This document shows, in pieces, positions 36,127 to 44,785 of a stretch of 64,000 nucleotides of DNA. A model generated the notes under the pieces. The model made no database searches and was not told where the DNA came from. It was given only the letters and a program-made list of their open reading frames with translations. Positions within the stretch are counted from its first letter, which is position 1. Every line of letters begins with the position of its first letter. The DNA lies in assembly GCF_003591515.1 (NCBI RefSeq), contig NZ_QZCG01000001.1, forward strand, positions 310,001-374,000, in the 5' to 3' direction. This DNA is from Paracoccus onubensis (GTDB taxonomy: Bacteria; Pseudomonadota; Alphaproteobacteria; Rhodobacterales; Rhodobacteraceae). The position numbers and the translations under genes are program-made.

Positions 36127-36831
36127 ATGCCCGGGAATTTGCAGATCATGAGCACCCTCGCGGTGGAACTTGCGTTCAAGCGCGATATCCTGCCCGCGTG
36201 GCAGGAAAAGGGGATCGACACCAGCGTGCAATGGTCGCCGACAACCGTACTGGTCCAGGAGATCCGGCAGGGAAAGCGGGCCGATGCGATCATCATGATC
36301 GAACATCAGCTTGAAGCGTTGGAGGCGGAAGGCATCGTCGAATCCAGCTCGATCACTCCGCTTGCGCAGGCCCGGTTCGGGCTGGGCGTGCTGGCGGGGG
36401 CCGCGCATCCGGCAATCGACACCGCAGAGGATTTTCTTGACGCGATCCGTGCCGCGCGGAGCATCGCCTATTCGCTGGCGGGTGCCAGCGGCATCCATTT
36501 CCGCAAAATTCTGCAGGATCGCGGGATGACGGATGTGCTGGATCGGGCCACGCCCATTCAGGCGGGCTTCACCGCCGAGAAACTGGTCTCGGGAGAGGCG
36601 GATCTTGCCGTGCAGCAGATCAGCGAGTTGATGCTTGTGAAGGGCGTCGAGATTGTCGGTCCGTTCCCGGAGCCATTGCAGCAGACAACCGATTTCGCTT
36701 GTGCCATCTTTGCGGATGCCCCGAATGCGGCGCATGCCCGCACTTTCCTTGATCACCTGCAATCGCCGCAATCGCAACAGGCCTATCGGGATGGTGGCCT
36801 TGATTCCCTTGTCACCGCTCAACCCGCCTGA
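36127..36831 (+). CDS. Solute-binding-protein-like protein without signal peptide
   Basis: A 234-residue type II periplasmic-binding-protein fold of the molybdate-binding (ModA) type: MSTLAVELAF at the start, KRADAIIMIEHQ, the AYSLAGASGIHF ligand loop, and a closing FLDHLQSPQSQQAYRDGG as in ModA. No signal peptide exists at this start or in the open frame above it, so the product is predicted cytosolic. GGAGGAGACGGG fixes the ATG at 36127. It is the first gene of the operon with the racemase homologue, otnK and otnC, and might sense or hold an intermediate (inference). Confidence 0.8.
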   Translation: MPGNLQIMSTLAVELAFKRDILPAWQEKGIDTSVQWSPTTVLVQEIRQGKRADAIIMIEHQLEALEAEGIVESSSITPLAQARFGLGVLAGAAHPAIDTAEDFLDAIRAARSIAYSLAGASGIHFRKILQDRGMTDVLDRATPIQAGFTAEKLVSGEADLAVQQISELMLVKGVEIVGPFPEPLQQTTDFACAIFADAPNAAHARTFLDHLQSPQSQQAYRDGGLDSLVTAQPA

Positions 36832-36844
36832 ACCGGAGTTCGCC

Positions 36845-37510
36845 ATGCCACGCTCACCCCGTATCGTTCTGTTCCACGCCACGCCGGTCGCGATGGAGCC
36901 AATCAAAACCTCGATGGCGCGGCTATGGCCAGAGGCCGAGGCGGTCAATCTGCTGGATGACGGTCTGACCATCGACCGGGCGCGAGAAGGCGACGAATTG
37001 TCCGAGATCCTGATCGAGCGTTTCGTGGATCTTGGCCGCTATGCCTGCCGCGCCGGTGCCGACGGGATCCTCGTCACCTGCTCGGCCTTCGGTCCCGCCA
37101 TCGATCGCATGATCGGGACGCTGCCGGTGCCGGTGCTGAAACCGAACGAGGCGATGTTCCGGGCCGCGATCCGGCAGGGCAGGCGCATCGGCATGCTGGC
37201 GACATTCGCGCCCTCGGTTCCGACGATGGAGGCCGAGTTTGCCGAATTCGCGGCGCAGGCGGGGGCAGACAGCAAGCTGGACACGATCGTCGTGCCGGAC
37301 GCCATCGATCTTCTGCGCAAGGGCGATGCCGAAACCCATAACCGTCTGGTGGGCGACATGGCCCCCGATCTGGCCGACAGGGACGCGATCATGCTGGCGC
37401 ATTTCTCGACCTCTCGCGCGGCGGAAAAGGTACGCGCGGCGGTCAGCGTCCCGGTATTCACCGCACCCGATGCGGCGGTCACGCGGATGCGCGAACTGGT
37501 GGCGGGGTAA
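36845..37510 (+). CDS. Aspartate/glutamate racemase superfamily protein with one catalytic Cys
   Basis: A 221-residue protein of the Asp/Glu/hydantoin racemase superfamily. The first catalytic cysteine is C79 in LVTCSAFGPAID. The second cysteine of two-base racemases is absent: the matching segment reads IMLAHFSTS. Single-Cys members include decarboxylase-like and isomerase-like enzymes, so racemisation is not assured. The gene lies 13 bp after the solute-binding-like gene and 3 bp before otnK, which points to a step in tetronate breakdown. Confidence 0.82.
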   Translation: MPRSPRIVLFHATPVAMEPIKTSMARLWPEAEAVNLLDDGLTIDRAREGDELSEILIERFVDLGRYACRAGADGILVTCSAFGPAIDRMIGTLPVPVLKPNEAMFRAAIRQGRRIGMLATFAPSVPTMEAEFAEFAAQAGADSKLDTIVVPDAIDLLRKGDAETHNRLVGDMAPDLADRDAIMLAHFSTSRAAEKVRAAVSVPVFTAPDAAVTRMRELVAG

Positions 37511-37513
37511 TCC

Positions 37514-38782
37514 ATGCTTCTGGGGGTTATCGCCGACGATTTCACCGGCGCCAGCGACATCGCCAATACCATCGCCCGCGGTAACGGCGAAAGCGGCGGG
37601 CTGGTCACATCGCAATATATGGGTATTCCCGATTATAATGCCGACCCGACGGTTGAAGCCGGGGTGATCTCTCTGAAAAGCCGCTCGGTGCCGAAAGCGG
37701 ATGCCGTGGCGCTATCGCTTGAAGCGCTGCGCTGGCTGAAGGCACAGGGCTGCCGACAGATCGTGTTCAAATACTGCTCGACCTTCGATTCCACGCCACA
37801 GGGGAATATCGGTCCGGTCGCGCAGGCATTGGCGGCGGAACTGGGCGTTGACGGGGTGGTTGTCTGCCCGGCATTCCCAAAGGCGGGCCGCACGATCTAT
37901 CAGGGGCATCTCTTCGTGCATGACCGGCTGCTGAGCGAATCCGGGATGCAGAACCATCCTTTGACGCCGATGACCGATGCCGATATCCGCCGCTGGCTGT
38001 CGCTGCAGGTCACCGGCGATGTCGGGTTGATATCGTTGAATACCGTCCGGCAGGGCGCGGACGCATTGCGGCAGGCTCTGGCGCAGGACGGTCGGCAACT
38101 GGTGGTCGTCGATGCGGTTGACGATTCGGATCTGGCAATCATCGGGCGGGCCTGCGCAGAGGCGCCGCTGGTCACGGGTGGCTCAGGCGCGGCTTTGGGG
38201 CTGCCCGCGAATTTCATCGCATCGGGGCAGGCGCGCGGACATCATGGAGGCGGTTTCGCCGGTGCCGTCGGCCCCGAAGCTATCCTTGCCGGAAGCTGTT
38301 CGGGCGCGACGCGGGGGCAGGTCGATCATCATGCGAAGGGCCATCCCGTCCTGCCGATCCCGGTCGATCAGGTGATGACCGGCGAGATCGGCGTTCCGCA
38401 ACTGCTGTCATTCCTGCTGGAGCATAGCGGCAAAGCGCCGCTGGCCTATTCCTCGGCCACGCCCGAAGAGGTGCGGGCGGCACAGGAACGTTATGGGCGC
38501 GAGAATGTCTCGGATGCGCTGGACAGGCTGTTTGCATCCACGGCGCAGGCATTTCTGGATCAGGGCGGCAAGCGGCTGGTGGTGGCGGGGGGCGAGACCT
38601 CGGGCGCGGTGGCGCAGGCGCTGGATCTGGGCGAGGTGATGATCGGTCCCGAGATCGACCCGGGGGTTCCGATCCTGATCTCGGCGCGGCGCGATGCGGT
38701 GCTGGCACTCAAATCCGGGAATTTCGGACAACAGGATTTCTTCAGGAAGGCCGCAAACATGCTGGCGTGGGCGGGCTCATGA
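37514..38782 (+). CDS. otnK: 3-oxo-tetronate kinase (four-carbon acid sugar kinase, DUF1537)
   Basis: A 422-residue DUF1537 kinase. The N-terminal acid-sugar-binding motif IADDFTGASDIAN, KYCSTFDSTPQGN, and the C-terminal nucleotide motif VVAGGETSGAVAQAL are all present. Zhang et al. (2016) assigned this family to phosphorylation of 3-oxo-tetronates in D-threonate/L-threonate/D-erythronate pathways. The adjacent class II aldolase homologue supports OtnK rather than DtnK, since no pdxA2 is nearby. It ends in an ATGA overlap with otnC. Confidence 0.92.
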   Translation: MLLGVIADDFTGASDIANTIARGNGESGGLVTSQYMGIPDYNADPTVEAGVISLKSRSVPKADAVALSLEALRWLKAQGCRQIVFKYCSTFDSTPQGNIGPVAQALAAELGVDGVVVCPAFPKAGRTIYQGHLFVHDRLLSESGMQNHPLTPMTDADIRRWLSLQVTGDVGLISLNTVRQGADALRQALAQDGRQLVVVDAVDDSDLAIIGRACAEAPLVTGGSGAALGLPANFIASGQARGHHGGGFAGAVGPEAILAGSCSGATRGQVDHHAKGHPVLPIPVDQVMTGEIGVPQLLSFLLEHSGKAPLAYSSATPEEVRAAQERYGRENVSDALDRLFASTAQAFLDQGGKRLVVAGGETSGAVAQALDLGEVMIGPEIDPGVPILISARRDAVLALKSGNFGQQDFFRKAANMLAWAGS

Positions 38783-39417
38783 GCGAGGAAGCCGATCTGC
38801 GCAGCAAGATCGTCCGGCTGGGCGCATTGCTGTACAACCGTCAGCTTGCGCATGGCAGCGCCGGGAACCTGTCGGCGCGGCTGGCCGATGGCAGCATTCT
38901 GGTGACGCCCACGAATAGCTGCCTTGGGATGCTGCATCCCGATCAGGTTTCGCGGGTCTCTGCCGCAGGCGAATTGCTGGACGGGGATCCGCCGTCGAAA
39001 GAGGCATTCTTCCACCTTGCCATGTATGAAGAGCGCCCCCGGACCGGTGCCGTCGTGCATCTGCATTCGACCTATGCGGTGGCCGTCTCCTGCATGTGCC
39101 ATGACTGCACCGATGACGTGTTGCCGCCATTGACGGCTTATCACGCCATGCGTGTGGGTAAGCTGCCATTGGTGGATTACTATCGGCCCGGTGACCGGGC
39201 GCTTGCCGATGCGGTCCGCAAGACCGCCCGGAACGCGCATTCCATGCTGCTGGCCAATCACGGCCCCATCGTGTCGGCGAAGTCGCTGGAACAGGCGATC
39301 TATACCTATGAAGAGCTGGAAGAAACGGCAAAGCTGTTCTTCATCCTTGGCGACCGGCCGACGCGGCCACTGAGCGCGCAGGCGCTTGCCGAACTGAACG
39401 CCGCCTTCCCAAGCTGA
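38779..39417 (+). CDS. otnC: 3-oxo-tetronate 4-phosphate decarboxylase (class II aldolase family)
   Basis: A 212-residue class II aldolase/adducin protein. Zinc ligands H94 and H96 (VHLHSTYA) and H161 (LLANHGP) are visible, with the acidic residue E75 in PPSKEAFFHL. It decarboxylates 3-oxo-tetronate 4-phosphate, yielding dihydroxyacetone phosphate. The start overlaps the otnK stop (ATGA), so the two are translated together, as in characterised Otn operons. Confidence 0.92.
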   Translation: MSEEADLRSKIVRLGALLYNRQLAHGSAGNLSARLADGSILVTPTNSCLGMLHPDQVSRVSAAGELLDGDPPSKEAFFHLAMYEERPRTGAVVHLHSTYAVAVSCMCHDCTDDVLPPLTAYHAMRVGKLPLVDYYRPGDRALADAVRKTARNAHSMLLANHGPIVSAKSLEQAIYTYEELEETAKLFFILGDRPTRPLSAQALAELNAAFPS

Positions 39418-39456
39418 CATGCGTTTTGCCCTGTGGAAGTGGGCGACGGCAATGGA

Positions 39457-39483
39457 TGAAACTATCGTGAAACGCCATGAAAC
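39457..39483. repeat. Three phased TGAAAC direct repeats
   Basis: TGAAAC at 39457, 39468 and 39478, spaced 11 and 10 bp, i.e. one helical turn. They place the same face of the helix toward a bound protein and share TGAAA with the nearby dyad. Confidence 0.5.
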
Positions 39484-39558
39484 GGGCGATTTTCTGCCGT
39501 GGATAGCGCCCTCCGCGGCGGGAAACTGACGGTTTCGCATATCGCTGCTCAGGCGGAT

Positions 39559-39573
39559 TTTCACATTGCGAAA
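39559..39573. promoter_or_regulatory. IclR-type dyad, site 2
   Basis: TTTCA-CATTG-CGAAA, one mismatch in the right arm, 176 bp before the dehydrogenase start. It matches the reverse complement of the site beside iclR at 13 of 15 bases. Confidence 0.55.
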
Positions 39574-39696
39574 GCAAATCCGTTACAGTTGATCGGAAGC
39601 GGTATCACCCACATCCTCCGCTGGACAAAAGCCCGCACGGGACTGGCGGGCGACGATCTCGGGATTTCCCCGGCCAAGATCATCCGAGTGCAAGAT

Positions 39697-39714
39697 GCCG
39701 CCGGAATCGGCGGC
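39697..39714 (+). other. Leader hairpin upstream of the alcohol dehydrogenase
   Basis: GCCGCCG-GAAT-CGGCGGC, a perfect 7-bp GC stem with a four-base loop, ending 17 bp before the AAGGAGGAA ribosome site. It could be an RNA stability or attenuation element. Confidence 0.45.
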
Positions 39715-39749
39715 ACTGGTCTAAATGTTCTAAGGAGGAACTGGATATT

Positions 39750-40913
39750 ATGGCGATGCCAGAAAATGTTACGACAGATAAGGATTTCCCGATCCCGGAA
39801 ACCATGAAAGCATGGGTCCTGGGCGATCCCGGCGAATTGAACTATGTCGATAAACCGGTTCCCACACCGAAAAGGGCAGAGGTTCTGGTGCGGATCGATG
39901 CCGTGGCGATCTGCGCGACCGATCTGGAAATCATCCATCACGGTCCACCCGCGATGATCGAGGGCGATCTGCCCTTCAACAAGAACTACACGCCGGGTCA
40001 TGAATATATGGGCACCGTCGTGGCGCTTGGGCCGGGTGTGGACGAATTCGCCATCGGTGAACGTGTGACGGTGGAAATTCATGCCGGTTGCGGCCAGTGC
40101 AAACGTTGCCGTCAGGGCATGTATACCTCGTGCCACAATTACGGCAAGAATTACGGCGATGTCGACAAGGGCCACCGGGCCAACGGTTTCACCACCGATG
40201 GCGGCTTCTGCGAATATCAGGTGAACAATATCAACACGCTGGTCCATGTGGACGATTCCATGAGCGATGAGGAAGCGACATTGGTCGTCACCGCCGGGAC
40301 CTCGATGTATGGCCTGACCGAGATCGGCGGGCTGATCGCCGGGGAAAGCATCGTCGTCAGCGGGCCGGGGCCGATCGGGCTTCTGGGCGCGGCGGTTGCA
40401 AAGGCGCTTGGCGCGCAGCCCGTCATCCTGACCGGCACCCGCGACAACCGGCTTGAGATCGGCAAACAGCTTGGCGCCGACCACGTGATCAACATCCGCA
40501 AGGAGGATCCGGTCGAGACCGTGCGCAAGCTGACCGGGGGCAAGGGTGTCGATTACGTGCTGGAATGCTCGGGCGCGCCGAATGCGGTAAACGAAGCGGC
40601 GCAGATGCTGAATCGCGGCGGCAAGATCTGCCTCGCGGCCTTCCCGTCCGACTCGGTGCCGGTGGATGTCGCCTATCTGGTGCGCAACAATATCTATCTT
40701 TACGGCATCCGCGGCGAGGGCAAGACGGCCACCCATCGCGCCGAAGCCTATATGCGCCAGAAGCGTTTCGATGCAAGGCTGATCCATACGCATACTTTCG
40801 CAATGGATGACCTGCCCGAGGCGCTGCGCTATGCCAAGGACCGGGTCGAGGATGCGATCAAGGTCGTGGTCAAGAACCGCCACGCGGCCCAGATGGTCGA
40901 GGCCGCCGAATGA
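39750..40913 (+). CDS. Zinc-dependent alcohol dehydrogenase (MDR family)
   Basis: A 387-residue medium-chain dehydrogenase. Catalytic zinc ligands lie in AICATD (Cys) and PGHEY (His-Glu); the structural zinc is held by four cysteines in GCGQCKRCRQGMYTSC. The Rossmann motif is SGPGPIGLLGA. Unusually long N-terminus (about 18 residues before MKAWVLG). It opens the operon with the DctA-like symporter and otnI. It probably oxidises the hydroxy acid or polyol substrate that feeds the 3-oxo-tetronate pathway, replacing the usual LtnD or DenD (inference). Confidence 0.88.
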   Translation: MAMPENVTTDKDFPIPETMKAWVLGDPGELNYVDKPVPTPKRAEVLVRIDAVAICATDLEIIHHGPPAMIEGDLPFNKNYTPGHEYMGTVVALGPGVDEFAIGERVTVEIHAGCGQCKRCRQGMYTSCHNYGKNYGDVDKGHRANGFTTDGGFCEYQVNNINTLVHVDDSMSDEEATLVVTAGTSMYGLTEIGGLIAGESIVVSGPGPIGLLGAAVAKALGAQPVILTGTRDNRLEIGKQLGADHVINIRKEDPVETVRKLTGGKGVDYVLECSGAPNAVNEAAQMLNRGGKICLAAFPSDSVPVDVAYLVRNNIYLYGIRGEGKTATHRAEAYMRQKRFDARLIHTHTFAMDDLPEALRYAKDRVEDAIKVVVKNRHAAQMVEAAE

Positions 40914-40994
40914 TCCGTTAAAGCGACGAAGAATAACGCGCCGGGCAAGAGTGGAGCTTGCCTGGCGCGGAATGTAAACCAAGGGAGGAAAATC

Positions 40995-42383
40995 ATGGCG
41001 CATCTCACGCCGACGGAGGCCGCCCCGACAGCGCCGGAACGCAGTGGCATCATGCGCTGGTTGAGCAAGCTGTATATTCAGGTTGTCATCGGGGTCATCA
41101 TCGGGACGACGCTGGGCTTTGTCGCCCCCGATATCGCGGTCACTCTGAAACCTCTGGGTGATATCTTCATCCGGGCCATCAAGGTTATTGTCACGCCGAT
41201 CATCTTTCTGACGATCGTGGTGGGCATCGCCGCAATCGGCGATATGCGCAAGGTCGCGAATGTCGGGCTTAAGGCATTGATCTATTTCGAAATCGCCTCG
41301 ACCTGCGCATTGCTGATCGGTATGGCAGTGGGCAATATCTGGAAATTCGGCAGTGGCATCAACGCCGATCCGGCCGAACTGGATGCCGGTGCGGTGTCAA
41401 GCTATGCGCAGCAGGGCGAGGATATGACGTTGATCGACTTTCTGATCAACATGGTGCCGAAAACCTTCCTTGAACCTTTCGTCACGGGGCAAATCCTGCC
41501 GGTCCTGTTCGTGGCGGTACTGTTCGGGCTTGGTCTTTGCAAGCTGGGCGAAAGGGCGCAGCCTTTGGTCGCGATGCTTGATACGGCGGCGCATGGCCTG
41601 TTCGGCATGGTCAATATCATCATGCGCGCCGCCCCCTTTGCGGCGGCGGGCGCAATGGCGTTCACCATCGGCACATATGGCTTTTCCACGCTGCTGGATC
41701 TGGGTCAGCTTGTCCTTGCGGTCTATCTGGTCAGTGCCCTGTTCGTGATCTTCGTGCTGGGCTTCTTCCTGCGCCTTGCCGGGTTCAACATCTTCAAGGT
41801 GCTGGCCTATTTCAAGGACGAGATCATTATCGTTTTCGCCGCCACCTCGGCCGAGACCATGATCCCGCGCAGCATGCAGAAACTGGAACGGCTGGGCGTG
41901 CAGAAGGAAACCGTCGGACTGGTCATACCGACCGGCTTTTCCTTCAACATGGACGGAACCGCGATCTACATGACGATGGCGGTGCTGTTCCTGGCCCATG
42001 CGACCAATACCGACCTGACGATCATGCATCAGCTGACGATCCTGTTCATCATGCTGTTCACCTCGAAAGGCGCGGCAGGCGTGACGGGCGGCGGCTTTAT
42101 CGCTTTGGCGGCGACCATGCCCGCCATCGGCGTGCTGCCGGTTGCCTCGCTGGCGCTGCTGATTGGTGTCGACCGTTTCATGGCCGAAATCCGCGCGGCG
42201 ACCAATCTGGCCAGCAATATCATCGCCACGCTGGTCGTCGGCTCGTGGACAGGCAATGTCGACAAGAAGCGGGCGAACGCGATCCTGAATGGCGAGGAGG
42301 TTCCGGATCTGCCGCAACAACCGGTATCGGCGCAGGCCGGCGCCGATTCTTCCGACGCGATGGGGCTTGCCCCCGCGCGTTAA
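40995..42383 (+). CDS. Dicarboxylate/amino acid:cation symporter (DctA-like)
   Basis: A 462-residue DAACS-family transporter with eight or more membrane segments and two re-entrant loops. Diagnostic stretches are FAATSAETMIPRSMQKLERLG and the substrate-binding VIPTGFSFNMDGTAIYMT. AAGGGAGGAAAATC precedes the ATG at 40995. In this setting, import of a C4 acid such as threonate or erythronate is more likely than succinate (inference from operon). The C-terminal tail is rich in Gln, Ala and Ser. Confidence 0.9.
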   Translation: MAHLTPTEAAPTAPERSGIMRWLSKLYIQVVIGVIIGTTLGFVAPDIAVTLKPLGDIFIRAIKVIVTPIIFLTIVVGIAAIGDMRKVANVGLKALIYFEIASTCALLIGMAVGNIWKFGSGINADPAELDAGAVSSYAQQGEDMTLIDFLINMVPKTFLEPFVTGQILPVLFVAVLFGLGLCKLGERAQPLVAMLDTAAHGLFGMVNIIMRAAPFAAAGAMAFTIGTYGFSTLLDLGQLVLAVYLVSALFVIFVLGFFLRLAGFNIFKVLAYFKDEIIIVFAATSAETMIPRSMQKLERLGVQKETVGLVIPTGFSFNMDGTAIYMTMAVLFLAHATNTDLTIMHQLTILFIMLFTSKGAAGVTGGGFIALAATMPAIGVLPVASLALLIGVDRFMAEIRAATNLASNIIATLVVGSWTGNVDKKRANAILNGEEVPDLPQQPVSAQAGADSSDAMGLAPAR

Positions 42384-42501
42384 CCAACCGCCCCCGGACA
42401 TTGACATATCGGCAATCGTTCGGGGGCGTTTCCCCGAAACAGGAAAACTCACTCCGGACCCTGACCGGCCCGGACCCGGCAAAGACCGCAAAGGAGAACC
42501 C

Positions 42502-43710
42502 ATGAGCTTCGCTTTTTCCGAAGGAAATCCGCCCGAAGATACATCCCGGCTGCACAAGCCGCCCTTCGATACCGAGCGGCTGGACCGGCTGATGGAGGAT
42601 GCCCGGCTTGACGCCCTGCTGGTAACGTCGAAGCACAGCATCCAGTACCTGCTGGGTGGTTATCGCTTCTTCTTCTACGATTACATGGATGCGCATGGCC
42701 TTAGCCGCTATCTGCCCTTTTTCGTCTATGTAAAGGGCCGCCCGAAAGACTCCGGCTATGTCGGCGTGCCGATGGAGCGGTACGAAAAGCAGCTGGGCAG
42801 TTTCTGGGTCTCGAACCTGAACCTGAAGAATTTTCAAAGCAAGGGCTTCGCGGCGGCAGCAGCCGATATGCTGAAGGGGATCAATGGCGGCGGCGGGCGC
42901 GTGGGCATCGAGGTCGGCTTCATGCCCATCGACGCCTATCAGGTGCTGGAAGAGCAGCTTCCTGACGCCACGCTGACCGATGCCACCTTCACGCTTGAAT
43001 TGCTGCGCGCCCTCAAATCGCCCGAGGAACTGACCCTTCTGCGAGAAGCCTCGGAAAAGGTGGTCGATGCGATGCTGGCGGTGATCGGCAGTCACGGTCC
43101 CGGCGTGACCAAGCGCGCCCTGTTCGAGGCGCTGCGGCAAGAAGAAACCAAGCGCGGCCTGAAATTCGAATATGCACTGACCAATATCGGAACCGCCTTC
43201 AACCGCGCGCCCTATGACAAGATCTGGGAGGAGGGCGAGACACTGGCGCTGGATTCGGGCGGCAATTACAAGGGCTATATCGGCGATCTGTGCCGGATGG
43301 CCTTTACCGGCCAGCCGGATCAGGAACTGGTCGACCTGCTGGGGCAGGTGGAAGAGGTGCAGCAGGCAGGCCGCGGCGGGTTGAAGCCCGGCGCCATCGG
43401 CGGCGATATCTTCGAATGGGCGAATGCCGCGCTGGACAGATGCGGCGAGAGGAAGCGGATGTTCTTCTCGGCCCACGGCATGGGCATCGTCAGCCATGAA
43501 GCGCCCTGGCTGATGAGCACTGCGGTGCCGACCTATCCCGCCTATCACGCGGACCGCCCGCTGGAGGAAGGCATGGTGATCTCGATCGAGACCGAGCTGC
43601 ATCATACCGAGCGCGGTTTCATCAAGCTGGAAGACACGATTGCCATTACCGCCGATGGCTGGGAAGCTTATGGCGATACCGGCCGCGGCTGGAACGTCGC
43701 GGGCGGCTGA
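42502..43710 (+). CDS. M24 family metallopeptidase-like protein
   Basis: A 402-residue protein with the creatinase/aminopeptidase P fold: N-terminal domain (about 1-150) and pita-bread domain (about 160-402). Metal ligands appear in LALDSGG, GDLCRM, GIVSHE, SIETELHH and KLEDTIAI. The ATG at 42502 follows AAAGGAGAACC. M24 homologues include non-peptidases that hydrolyse C-N bonds, such as creatinase. Its place in a tetronate operon between the symporter and otnI is unusual; perhaps it cleaves an amide-linked precursor (speculative). Confidence 0.88.
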   Translation: MSFAFSEGNPPEDTSRLHKPPFDTERLDRLMEDARLDALLVTSKHSIQYLLGGYRFFFYDYMDAHGLSRYLPFFVYVKGRPKDSGYVGVPMERYEKQLGSFWVSNLNLKNFQSKGFAAAAADMLKGINGGGGRVGIEVGFMPIDAYQVLEEQLPDATLTDATFTLELLRALKSPEELTLLREASEKVVDAMLAVIGSHGPGVTKRALFEALRQEETKRGLKFEYALTNIGTAFNRAPYDKIWEEGETLALDSGGNYKGYIGDLCRMAFTGQPDQELVDLLGQVEEVQQAGRGGLKPGAIGGDIFEWANAALDRCGERKRMFFSAHGMGIVSHEAPWLMSTAVPTYPAYHADRPLEEGMVISIETELHHTERGFIKLEDTIAITADGWEAYGDTGRGWNVAGG

Positions 43711-43763
43711 TGCGTCTTTCCGGGCCGCCGCCAGACTGGCGGCGGTTCGAATTGCAGTTTTTC

Positions 43764-44588
43764 ATGGATCATATCATGGTGAAAGCATTCCCGCTCAGCG
43801 CTCATATGGGCTATCTTTTCACGGATCTCCCGCTGACCGACAGGGTCGCTGCCGCGCGAGATCACGGCTTCGCGGCCGTTGAATATCCTGCCCCCTACGA
43901 CATTCCGGCGCGGCAGATGGCCGGCCTGCTGAATGCCGCAGGGCTGCGTTATACACAGTTCGGGTTGAGATCCGGCAATGCCGCGAACGGTGAAAAGGGC
44001 ATCGGAATTCTCCCCGACCGGCGCGAGGAATTCCGCGCCAGCCTGACCGAAGCGCTGGATTATGCCGAGGCCATCGGCGTGCGCATGCTCCATGCGATGT
44101 CGGGGATCCTGCCGGCCGCTGAACGCCGCCCCGAGCATCGGGCGTGCTATATCGGAAACCTGCGTCTTGCGGCCGCCGAAGCCGCCAAACGCGATATCAC
44201 CATCATCATCGAACCGATGAGCGCGGCGGCGGTGCCGGATTATTTCATCGATACACCGCAGGACGCCGCGCAGATCATCGCCGAGACGGGGGCAGGGAAT
44301 ATCGGTCTGCTTCTGGACATCTTCCACACAGCCGCCATCGGGCAGGATATTCATCAGACCATTCGCGACCATGCGCCCCTGATCCGTCACGTTCATATCG
44401 CCGATTATCCGGGACGTCATGAACCCGGTTCGGGCGAGCTTGATTTTCCCGCGATCACCGCGACCCTGGCCGAATGCGGGTATGAGGGCGTTCTGGGCTG
44501 CGAATATGCGCCTGCGGGCGAGACGGTGGCGGGATTGGGCTGGATGGGTGCGGATTGGGTCGGTTCCGGGACCAAAGCGACCGGATAA
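43764..44588 (+). CDS. otnI: Hydroxypyruvate-isomerase-like TIM barrel, 2-oxo-tetronate isomerase
   Basis: A TIM-barrel sugar isomerase of about 274 residues. Metal and catalytic residues lie in IIIEPMS (Glu), LLDIFHTA (Asp), HVHIADYPGRHEPG and LGCEYAP (Glu). OtnI proteins interconvert 2-oxo- and 3-oxo-tetronate and are common partners of otnK and otnC. The frame opens at 43710, overlapping the previous stop as TGATG; the family-conserved part begins at VKAFPLSAHMG, so the start is 43764 or 43776. Copy C of the 3' element follows. Confidence 0.85.
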   Translation: MDHIMVKAFPLSAHMGYLFTDLPLTDRVAAARDHGFAAVEYPAPYDIPARQMAGLLNAAGLRYTQFGLRSGNAANGEKGIGILPDRREEFRASLTEALDYAEAIGVRMLHAMSGILPAAERRPEHRACYIGNLRLAAAEAAKRDITIIIEPMSAAAVPDYFIDTPQDAAQIIAETGAGNIGLLLDIFHTAAIGQDIHQTIRDHAPLIRHVHIADYPGRHEPGSGELDFPAITATLAECGYEGVLGCEYAPAGETVAGLGWMGADWVGSGTKATG

Positions 44589-44656
44589 GAGGGGCGTTCC
44601 CGGATTCGGGGCGCGTCCCGAGCTGTCGGAAATGTCCTGGACGGCCCGCGCTGCCC

Positions 44657-44718
44657 GGGGCGCTGCCCCTCTTGGCTTGCGGCCAATTCACCCCGAGGTA
44701 TTTGGACAAAGAAGAAGG
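44657..44718 (+). repeat. 3'-end element, copy C, with hairpin
   Basis: GGGGC-GCT-GCCCC hairpin at 44657-44669, then 25 bases to the 24-base element at 44695-44718. Sense orientation after otnI, convergent with iclR. Confidence 0.8.
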
Positions 44719-44785
44719 GGCGGCCCTGACAGGCAGAATGGGCTGAAATCGCGCAATCCGAAACGAAGTGCCGCCGCGCCCGGAT

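Larger units (their letters stand above)
39418..39749. other. Regulatory gap before the dehydrogenase-symporter operon
   Basis: 332 bp with three direct TGAAAC repeats (39457-39483), an IclR-type dyad (39559-39573) and a leader hairpin (39697-39714) before AAGGAGGAA. No gene is apparent. Confidence 0.6.
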
